Source: Spisula solida
Taxonomy: Eukaryota; Mollusca; Bivalvia; Venerida; Mactridae
DNA length: 64,000 nucleotides
Reading direction: 5' to 3'
Assembly (NCBI GenBank): GCA_947247005.1
Contig: OX365946.1
Location: 50,680,734 to 50,744,733 of the forward strand
Positions 48,801 to 60,800 of this stretch are shown piece after piece. How positions within the stretch are numbered: the first letter of the stretch is position 1; every line of letters begins with the position of its first letter. Below the pieces are notes generated by a model, which was not told the DNA's origin, searched no databases, and worked only from the letters and a program-made list of their open reading frames with translations. Made by a program: the position numbers and the translations under genes.

Positions 48801-51800
48801 TGCCATAACCTGTAAAACATGTCCAATATAAAACATATAAGAAGAATACAACTTTAAATGAATCAGATATTTTTTGTTTTTGACTCAAGCTGCTTGACTC
48901 CCGTCATCTAATTAACTTAGTTATACTAAAATTGCAAACAAATAAAAATGTACTACTGAAAAAACCAACAGGCAGCTTGTACATGTGTATTACCAAATGT
49001 TATTGTATTATGAACATGTTTCAACAGGTCTCGGAGACATACCCTTAGTTTATATAACTTCTATGTTTATTGCACTGTACAGACTGAGTGTAATGTTGTA
49101 CATATTGTGGCTTATATTGAAACATAAACTATGTGTATACAGGAGATTCTGGAAAAGTACAATTTGCCACTGGTAAATAACAATAATAACAGTATTGTGT
49201 TCATTATGAAATATATGTCTGCTTACCATATTTATGATTGTACAATATTCTCATTGTGTCTGAGTTCATATCTCTCCTGTACAGAATCAATCTATTTCTT
49301 TCAAAGCTGTTTTAAATCTTGAGTATTTCGTGGATCTTTATGTACCTTAAAATTTGATTATTGCTGCTCTGTGTTACGATGTTGTACTCTGCTCTGTGTT
49401 ACAATGGTCTACTCTGCTCTGTGTTACAATGGTCTTCTCTGCTCTGTGTTACGAGGGTCTGCTCTGTGTTACGATGGTGTACTCTGCTCTGTGTTAAGAT
49501 TGTTTACTCTGCTCTGTGTTACGATGTTGTACTCTGCTCTGTGTTACGATGGTTTACTCTGCTCTGTGATACGATGGTTTACTCTGCTCTGTGTTACGAT
49601 GTTGTACTCTGCTCTGTGTTACAATGGTCTACTCTGCTCTGTGTTACAATGGTCTTCTCTGCTCTGTGTTACGAGGGTCTGCTCTGTGTTACGATGGTGT
49701 ACTCTGCTCTGTGTTAAGATTGTTTACTCTGCTCTGTGTTACGATGGTTTACTCTGCTCTGTGTTACGATGTTGTACTCTGCTCTGTGTTGCGATGGTTT
49801 ACTCTGCTCTGTGTTACGATGTTGTACTCTGCTCTGTGTTACGATGGTCTACTCTGCTCTGTGTTACGATGGTCTACTCTGCTCTTTGTAACTGGTCTAC
49901 TCTGCTCTGTGTTATGATGGTCTACTCTGCTCTGTGTTACGATGGCCTGCTATGGGTTGATACTGATCTAAATATAGCGTGTTGCACAACAATCAACTAT
50001 TAAACATGTGTATTTATATATCTAAGCTATTCTTAGATATTACAAAACTTGTTACCTGATTTTTGAATTCTGCACTGTTCTGCTCGGTATAATGAGTAAA
50101 ATATTAAGGCAACACATTGTTTTTCAATGTAACTGTACTCTGTTCTGCCTCCAATTATAAGTCAAGACTCTCTTAATTTCCTTGCTTGCTCAGACTTGCT
50201 AGAGCATCGCATACTTCCAATTTTGAAGGTTATTTTCACCCTTCACATTGGCTTAGGCCAGTTATTGATTAGTTGACCATCAATTCAAGGAAAGCTGGGT
50301 AGGTCAACTGACACTCTTATATGACCGTAAAATTGTTCAAGAAATGTCACAAAACCTGTAAAATAAGAAGATTTTCCTGAATGTTAACGTTACGTGAAAC
50401 CTCATATGTGATAATGTTTGTCAATCAAAATATAAACCTGCATTATCTTTCTCTTGACATCTTACTTTTAATAATCATGTACATTGGGATTGATAATTCT
50501 ACATCATTGCATTGTGTATATATATACATGAGATCAATTTCAAGATTAAAAAAATTAATAAGGAAAAAACTATTTTGAAATTTATGTATAGTCCAAACAA
50601 ATGTAAGTGGTCCTTGACCTTTATGCATGAATGTATTGCCAGCTTATTGTATTGTATGGAATATATCACTTTCTATGAGAAAGTTGTGCCTCATGTCAGA
50701 GATTGAGGTTAGTGTTTATAGTACACCTCATGAATATTCGTTATACTCTCCGCTTTTGAAAACAAAGACGGAAATTAAGTCAAAGACACAAAATCAAGTG
50801 AAAATTTCAACTGTTAAAGTATGCTAATAGAAGGTTCAACTGTTAATGTATGCTAATAGAATGTTCATGGACCAAGTTAATTTGTTCGCTTATTTTGATA
50901 GCTTGTTCATTGTATTAGATAAAATAATACAATCTGTGTATAGTCCAGTTACAGTCTACAAGTTTTATACTATGTCATTAACTGTCTGTGAGTTAGTTAA
51001 AAGTTGCCATGTGCCCTTCTGTCAGATGACTGGTATTAAATGATATAAATCAGGAAATAATTGAATGTGTTTAGGCATTAGAATATAGAAACAATTAGTT
51101 GTTCTTAAATAGGATTGACACTATAACTAGATAAACACTACTTAACTTGTATACATATATGTTCTACAGGAAGCTGCAATTCAGAAGCGTCGTGAAGAAC
51201 TAACAAAGGAGGCTGAGGAGAAGAAGAAGCAGAGAGCAGAGGAGAAAGCAGCAGAGAAAGCTGAGAGAGACGAGGAAGAGGAGGAAGAAGAGGAGGAGGA
51301 AGAAGAGGAAGAAGAAGAAGATATTGAAGCAGTGTTAGCTGAAGAGTTTGAGGTGGGTATGATTCGGAATTTCATGTCCCGGGTACTGTTTTATCAAAGC
51401 ACTTACGAAAATATTAAAGTTACACTGCAATTTAAACTCTTTATAGTTCGTTAACAACCACACATTTAGGGACATATGAATAAATGAGTTGTAATTATTT
51501 TACAGGAGGAGGAAGAAGAAGATGAAGAAGAGGAAGAATTAGAAGAAGATGCTACAGACAGAATGAGGAATGAGTTAAATGATATCTATGATACTGATAC
51601 CAATAAACTAGCTGCCGTCACTGTAAGTTCTACTTTCAACAGCTCCTGCTTTTTCATAGATCATAATGGAAATTTGTCAATTATGTTATCAATCATATAT
51701 GAACCCTCACCAAGGGGGGTAGGATTCAAAACCACTACCCTAATGGCGACGGCGCCTTGCACTAAAGTGACCACAACCATACTGACTGCGCCACCAAAAC

Positions 51801-54800
51801 AACTCCAAAAAAAGTTGCTCAGATGACTCTGATATGGTCGTTGTCACTACAGTACATGAAGTATAAGGCGGAAAATATTGAATTATCTCCGATAATTTTT
51901 AACTGATTATGTTATCCACAGAAAATAAATAGTCTGATAATATCATTATTACCAGTATAGGGTCACAAAAGTGTACAGAAATATTGTTCAGTATCACCTA
52001 TTCTCAGAATACACAGTCAATTCGCATAAAAGTGGGTCGCCCCTACATACAATACACATTTGCAGTTGCATGCCCTCTTTTGGTTGGTTTAAATGATGTG
52101 ACATAGCCCGACTTACTGTGCAACTGGCATTTGCAGATATTCATACAGTTGAAAGGCTATTTCTATTGGCTCAAATGTCAAAATATTGCAAAAAACGTGT
52201 GTCGCCAGTTAGGGTGCTTATATTATAGCATCATTATGTATGCTGAATTTACCTTTGTAAACATTTTATCGTATGTTGTGTTACACTACAAATGATGAAT
52301 TTGAGGTTAAACAGCGAGTTTTTAAAATTTCTTTCATTCTTCTGATGTGTATTCCATCTAAATAGCTGTCGCACGAAATTGAGTAAGCTACGTTACTGAC
52401 ATTTACTGGGTGACGCATCCATTCGTTTTTGCTGATTTTCTCAAATATATTGCATACTATACTGCATGCATGTCTATCGTATCATGCAAAGTGGTCATCT
52501 TTTGAAGACACAATTAACGTGATGCCGAAAATTGCTCGAAACCCTTCGTCAACCTGTGCGTATGGTTAAGAGTGTAAGCTACGTTACATACGTTTAACGA
52601 AGTATGCGTTTAGAATTCAGTTATTTCGTTATACTACAATAGAGCTACAATGTCAAGGATATTGCTGCGTATATTGAATTAGAAAAATCTCTATTTGGAT
52701 TTGTGTCTGGAACCTTTCATTTAAATAATGTAAGCTACGTGATGTAAGCTACGTTACTGATTTTCCGGCATTTGGTTTAGAATATGTAGAAAAATACACA
52801 ATACACCTTTAGGAATTGACACAATACACTGCATAACGATTTGCATCCCTTTCTTTGCGTATATTGTCGTTTGTAGAGTTTGTATCAAACGATAAATGTT
52901 AAACGGTAACGTAGCTTACAAAACACAGTTATCTTGTGTATTCTGCATACATACATGTACCTGACATGGAAACGTAATTGTCTTGCACAATTGTGTGTAA
53001 ACATGCTATTTGAAAAAAATGTCTGTAAATAATGGTTTGGATTCTATTTTTGTAATACTGTATTTATAAGTAGAGAAGTTTACTATTTATTATAAACCTA
53101 TTCATGTCTTGGACAAAATCGTACAGTGCAATACAACCCGACAGATAACATTTCCCGTAGCATAGAGTCTACATGTTAGGTTTTCTGAGTCCGCATCATG
53201 TATGTACGATGTGTTATATTCCGAACATATGTCAATGACGTCAAGACGTAAGTAAAACATATACCTTATTTAGAACGAACGTTGCGTTATATGTAAAAAA
53301 TATGCCGACGTTCATGACGATAATGAATACGCATTTAAAATTAACGCATTTGCGTGCATAAAAGAGCTTTTCCCACTTTTGTAGTTATATAATTAAAGGA
53401 ATATTACTGCAGCTGGTTTGATCGGTTTGGTAGTATTACATCTAGTTGCTTGCGTTATACCACATCACGCGAGATACGGTATTAAACAAGCAACTATATG
53501 ATATAGGTAATACAGCACTACGGATCAGCACATTGCAGTGATATTCTGTATGTATCTTAATGTTGCTTAAAGAATATTATCGTATCTTGTTTATATGAAT
53601 ATATATACGTTTAGTATATATACGTTTAGTGTTATATAACTGTTCAAGGTAATTGACGAGTCCATGGATACATCTTCAATTATTTATACAGAAGTGTACA
53701 ATTAAGAAGGTCTGCATATAATATTTTGGGTGCCATAATGAAATAATGTTAGTAGTGACTTCATCGTTATTTGTGACTAAAATTGATATTGTTTGTATGG
53801 TTGAGTACCAATATTTGTCACTTAAAAGTTATGAATTTAAAGTTATTGAAATGTTCATGGTGCCGCATTATATCATTTTCTGATTTACAGCATACTATTT
53901 AAAACAAACCGTTCGATTTTAACTTCATATTCCAACTAAATGTAGTTGAGTAAGCTACGTTACCACTATGTTTGAAATAATCTACATGTAATATATAGAT
54001 TTCCAGTACATGTAAAAAGCTGCATTTTCGACCTGTAAATGTCACTTTAATGCTACGCATGCCAGTGCATATTTGATAGTCTAAGGAATATATTTAAGTG
54101 TTCAAACGAGTACGAAACACGGTATACATGACAAGTAAAATGATTTTATTTCATTTTTCTTTTTCTTATGTTAATGTCACCTGTAATTATATATTCAAAA
54201 ATAATTTTGTTTCTTTCTTCATAATTGGTTTATGGTAGTGACTGCAGTAAATAAAATCTTGCCTTTCTTTCATTTATTTTGTTATAGCATGACAGACATG
54301 ACTTTGTAATATACGTTACTATTACGTGTAATATACGTTACCAGCTTCTCTGGTGTTATTTTGTCATATATATCATCGGGATGTAAAAATTAAAGTAGAT
54401 AGTAGTTAAAACACATCTGTAGAATTTGTTAACACAACTATTTCCTATATTGTATCAGTTTTGGTCATTTATCATTAAAGTCGTGATGATATTTCAATAA
54501 ATTGTGTAAAACGGGTGTATTAAGACAATTTCTTTTCCGTATCTAAAAACATATTTCGACTGCTGTAGACAAAGTATATTTTAATATGATTACATGATGA
54601 TAATACATTGACAAATTAACACTTATCATACATTGTCATTTTTAATTAGCTCTGTAGAAACATATGTTTGAGTATTAGGAACAAAATTAGGACTGAGAAG
54701 TTTGATCATCACTTAAAATGATAAAAACTCTCTTTAAACTATATTTCTTACATTTGAGTCCTAAAATTTTGGAAATGTCTTTGTAATATATGTTTGTACG

Positions 54801-57800
54801 GGAAAATAAATGATAGAAGTAGTGGCGAAGAGATTTTATTTTAGGCGTTCTGTCATTTGGAAATGACTGTGTATTCTGAGAATAGGTGGTATATGTTTAT
54901 AGATGCTGTTGTGCATTAAATATTTACCTTGAATTGACAATGTGTAAAATGATTGTATAAAATGACCATTTTGACTTGTATTAAATAAATATGCATTACT
55001 CTAAACATGTTTTGAACCTTAATTTGCTTTATTTGGTGTTAAGTAAGTACTATACACTTTGGCAAGTATAGTTGTGGACTTGGGTTTCATCTTTATTTTG
55101 AACCTTTGAATCACCAATTATCGTTATGCCATGACATGATATGTTTATATAACTGCAGGACACATTTGATGAGCTACTGATACCTAAGATAGATGTGGAC
55201 AGTACACGTAAACCTCTCATTGTACGATACATACTCAACAAGAAACTCAAACCTGTCGTTGATGCTAGACAGAGTATGTTTGAACGTGTTTATCCAATCA
55301 ATGAGAAGCTTGCTCGTAAAATGCTTGCTGTTGGTTACAAGCAGCCTAGCAGGTTCGGTCGATGGTGTCCAGTTAAGGTAAATTTTCATTTTTTTACAAT
55401 GACTTATTTTAAATTTATGAAAAGTGTAATTGATTGATATCTTTTTGAATTTGTTTTATGTAACTTGTAAAATTATATTAAAGTTCTTTCAGCTTATATT
55501 AATCACTCTCGACACCTCACTCCTGATGACATCCATCAACACAAGGGTATTTGAGATAGAAGTTCACTTTCACTCTTAATTTATTTTGTGTGTAAGTTCA
55601 ATCAACTCTTACTCATCTGAAGACTCAATTTTCTATAAGTTGTGGAGAGTTTGGCTATAAAATGATAAAATCCGTACAAAATGTTCACACCCCTAGAGAT
55701 TCTTCGTCTAGAAAACTGCAACTAACGCATTTAAAAACCACTTTATGATACCCTACAAATTTAATTGTTTCTTACTAATACAATGTTATTTCCTTTTTGT
55801 TTGTATTTATTTTACCATGAAACTTCCTCCCTTTGGTGCATCAATGTTGTATCTCACCATACAGTATATAGTAAGATACAACCTTGTTGCACCAAAGGGA
55901 AGAATTGTCGTTTATGGTCATATATAGAGGCACATATGTGCAGATTTTGCCAATAAACTTTAAAACTTGCAACCTACGTGTATTATAGGTGAAGGAGGGA
56001 GACTGCATACAAACAATGAGTGGACCAGGATATGTTACCTTCCCATGTATCTACAGATCACACATCTATTTCCTGTCATCTGTACAAGCTAGGGAGGAAT
56101 TTGTTAATGATCCGATCAAGTTCGTGTCTCAACCAACACCCAAACCTGTCGTTCCTATCAAAATTGCGGTGGTTGGTCCTCCCAAATCAGGAAAAACAAC
56201 ATGTATGTACCCTTGACTTTCCCGTATCATAAGGATATGGTCAAAACATGTCATATTCAAATTTACTTAATTTTAAAATATAGGTGTAGGGTATACATAT
56301 ATTCGTTCTAGTATTTGCCATTGTTTTTAAAATGTTCGATTTTATGTAGCGTTTAATAGTTGAGACAAAATTAGAAATAATTATATTCATTTTCATTGCC
56401 TTGTATAGTTATATTCAATAGAAATTTGATTAATATTGAGATGACATCTTGAGATGTAGAAAGTTTTGTCTACAACAATATATCTATTTGTTTAGTTTGG
56501 TTGTATTGATATTACACTGAATCATAATAATGAGTTATTTGTTAGTCCTGGATTAGCGATTGAGAAACTTTGTTTTGTAGAATAACATTTTTTTACACTA
56601 TATATTTCAGTGGCAAACAGATTCGCCGAGGAGTACGGCCTACTGAGGTTGTCTATTGGTGAGGCCATGAGGATGATTATGTCATTGCAACCAAAGTCCA
56701 ACCTTACAAAGGATATACAGAGTCACCTTGTGAAGGGCCTCACAGTTCCTGATGAACTGGCTGTACAAGCACTGGAACTGTGCCTCCTTGATATGAAATG
56801 TCAAACCAGAGGGTATGTATTTTGACTTACCGTGGGATTTTTTCATTTAAATAATATATGAATTATGGTCCTTGGATATTAGAAAATTGTAAAGTTCTTT
56901 ACTCATTTCAACTTGCTTTTAAAGACGTATATTATGGCACTGGTCCAACAACATTTAGTCTAAATTTTCTCAGCATGTAGTCTCTGATTTATTAGATATC
57001 TACCAGTATTGTACCCTATTATGTAATATTACAAAATATTGCATACTAAATTACAATTAGATTGGAGCTAGCGTAACCTGTATTCTACAGGGATCCTATA
57101 TACATAAATGTCCGTACTCTAACACATGAAGCTGGAGGTTAATTATTACCTGTATCATACTAGATTGACAGCGTGTTCTGAATTTTTTAAATAATTACAG
57201 CCCCACAGTATGTGTTACAACCATGAAGAAAAGAATTTGTGCTGCAAAGATTTTTGCCAGAAATATGGCCCTTTGTAGATGGGGGGGGGGGTATATTAGT
57301 CCAGGTGCTGGCAGCGACAACTGTGTATCAAAGGATGTTCTACTATCTACCCATAATCAATATATACTATACCTTCCATACAGTCTATCATCATTAAACA
57401 AAACTTGTTACATAATTGTCCATTTCTAGGTACGTGTTGGATGGATTTCCACAGACCAAACACCAGATAGAGTTACTCACTGAACGTTGCTTGATTCCTG
57501 TACGTGTCTTTGAACTTGATGTTAATCATAAAGAAATCATGCTTAGAGGAGCCAAAGACAGAATCTCTGCAACCAGGTACTTATATTGTCAACATATTCT
57601 AAGTTTTAAGCTAAAAGAACATTATGAGAATTGCCTGCAAGACTGTAGTTACTGTTTATTATTTTAAAAGCTGTTACTACAGTCTTGCAGTCAACACTTG
57701 AAATTTAAGTTATTAAATTTACTTAATTTAACAAGCTATAAGAAACAAAAGAAGTTCAGACAGTGCTTAGATAATCAGTTGACTACTGTCTCTCATACAC

Positions 57801-60800
57801 TCGTGACAATGGGTTCCATTGGAAATGAGGCATTGAGAGTGATCAAAATAAATCGGCCTAAAATAAATTACTCTAAAACTATTAAGAAATCAGTATTTAG
57901 AAAATCTTGTTTAAAAAAGGAGAAAGAAGTTGCTTGATTCCTGTACGTGTCTTTGAACTTGATGTTAATCATAAAGAAATCATGCTTAGAGGAGCCAAAG
58001 ACAGAATCTCTGCAACCAGGTACTTATATTGTCAACATATTCTAAGTTTTAAGCTAAAAGAACATTATGAGAATTGCATGCAAGACTGTAGTTACTGTTT
58101 ATTATTTTAAAAGCTGTTACTACAGTCTTGCAGTCAACACTTGAAATTTAAGTTATTAAATTTACTTAATTTAACAAGCTATAAGAAACAAAAGAAATTC
58201 AGACAGTGCTTAGATAATCAGTTGACTACTGTCTCTCATACACTCGTGACAATGGGTTCCATTGGAAATGAGGCATTGAGAGTGATCAAAATAAATCGGC
58301 CTAAAATAAATTACTCTAAAACTATTAAGGAATCAGTATTTAGAAAATCTTGTTTAAAAAAGGGGAAAGAAGTTGTAAATAAAGACTCTGAGTTGTATGG
58401 TTGTCACTTTACAGTTATTTAGAAACACTTCATATTTTGTTGATTACAAATACATTGCAACCTCTCTTGACCAGCTCTCCACAGAGCAACAACCTCTCAA
58501 CAGCAACACAATCATTTTGTTTTATTTGCATTTTATTTCTCAAAAGCTATAACCTCTGTAGTATACAAAAACCAAACTTGGTGTTTTCCTTTTGATGTTG
58601 CTCTCGAGAGTTTGTACTGTACTTGATTCAAAATGTTAATTAATAATTATGTTTATTAGTCCCCTTCCGGTTTTTGACCGGAGGGGACCATAGGTTTGCC
58701 CTCCGTCCGTCATTCCGTCAAAAAATCTGGATCATGACATAACTCACAAAGTTACCAAGCTAGGTTTATAAAACTTGGTATGTGGATAGGGGGTAATAAG
58801 GGGATATTGCACGTCCAAACATAGTTTGATTCCGACCAAAATTGTGGTTGCTATGGCAACAGAAACATTGAAAATGGCTTAAAACCGGTAGGGGACTTCC
58901 GTTTTGCTTGCAATTCTTAATAATTACTTGTTCTTTTTTCAATTAACCTATTAATAAATGTTCACCAATAATCAATATTAAAGACAAGTGTTTAAAATGT
59001 GTTCTTTTTATTCTTTTATTTAGAGGAAAGAAGAGAATTTATCAAGTGATACAAACATCAATGTTTGTACTCTGTTCCAAAATATTTGTTTTAGTTAAAC
59101 ATTCCAAAATATTGGTTTTAGTTAAACATTCATAATTCTCTGTTTTTGTTAAACATATAGTTAAAATGTCTCTTAAATATATCGAGGGAGACATTTTGAT
59201 TTTGTGCTGACCATCTGTCCGGATGGATGGAAAATGTTAATCCTTTCTTATTCTCCTAAATTATTAGTTGACTTTCAATGATGAAAGTTCACATGAATAC
59301 TATAATACTAAGCTGAGTTGTGTATATTGTCAGGAATTTTAGGTCTGGTGTTTTTTTGCAGTGTTATGGCCCCTTGTGAGAGACATGGTTTTGTGTCAAA
59401 AACTTTCAAGTTTTTCATTTGTTTGGTTACATTTGAATGTGTTTACTGTTCATGCTATGTTTAATAGATTTTACTTGCATCAATAATTCTCAATCTAGAT
59501 TTTATATTTTGTTAATGAAGTAATTAAAGTTGATTTGTTTCTTAAGGTTTGTCCACTATTTTTTATTTTATTTATTTATTAGAGTCTCATCTATATTTTA
59601 CAACATATATTGCACACAACATAAAACACAAATCATATATAGCCACTCTTTTTAAGAGTTATAAGAGACAGTATCTACATTATAATAAAACATCTAATTA
59701 TCACAAGGTACATGTACCGTATATAAAAATCTGATATTACACACTATGCATGTCTTCATAGCCTTGGTTAAATGTTGGTTGAAAAACTTGGTTATTAAAA
59801 TTTCCTGTATAACATTATTATAAAGAATTTGTCACTTAATATTTATATTTTATTTTGTTTTTACAAAATTAATATTGATGTTTGATGCTAAACTGATTCT
59901 GACTGCTGTAATTGTTCGCCTCAGTTTAAGTTTTTATCATTTAATATAAGGATTTTTTTAGTTCAGAACATTGAAGTAGATTTAAAGGCTGTGCATCCTG
60001 ATTTTGTTGCACTTATCTATTAAGGGCCATATATTAATTAGATATTCAATATTGATTATTTCGACTAGTGCCAGTGGCCACAATGTCAAATAAAATAATT
60101 ATATTTAAATTACATTTTCATCTTACCTTTGGTTTCGTATTTTTCAGGACTGTGCCAGTTCATGACAGCCCACAGATTCTAGCTACCAAGCTTAGTGCAT
60201 ACACTAAGAATATTGAAGATGTTCGCGAGTGGTATAAATCTGAACATATGAACTATAAGCTTATAGATGGTCAACGATCTAAATGGTGGGTCTGGAATAC
60301 CACGTTGGAGTATTCTAGGGAAAGTGTTAGACAAATACAGACTTATCTACAAAGAATATCTGATGGTTTGTATAATATGTGCTTTCTTTAAGGCATTTTT
60401 TTATGCCGCGGCATCTACTGATGCGGAGGCATATAGTGATTTTCCTGTCCATTTGTCCGTTTGTTTGAAAATGTAAACCAGAACTTTCAAGTTGTCAAAC
60501 TCAAATAGTTTTGAAGTCAATCAAGGCATTGCTTTCAAACTTGGCATACTTGTTTTCCATCATAAATATCTTACTTTGTAACACTATCCAACATTAATTT
60601 CAACAGAATTATGGCCTCTGATTGACTTAGCTAGCTCTTATGGACAATGCGTCCACCAGGGCAATTATAAGCGTTGATTGAACACAGTCTTGTTACTATG
60701 ATTCAAGTTATATAAAACAGAATCAATATGTATAGTGTCACATTTATTCTTTTCAGAGGCCTTATAATGAGATTTTGATAAATTATAGAGATACATAATG

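Noticed and set aside
49361..50003. 210-codon open frame rich in LLCVTMVYSALCY
   Set aside because: It is the translation of the 25 bp minisatellite; three overlapping frames are equally open.
57698..58422. Repeated 79- and 93-codon frames (MKFKLLNLLNLTSYKKQ)
   Set aside because: They lie in intron 35 inside both copies of the 443 bp duplication, with no splice signals or family resemblance.
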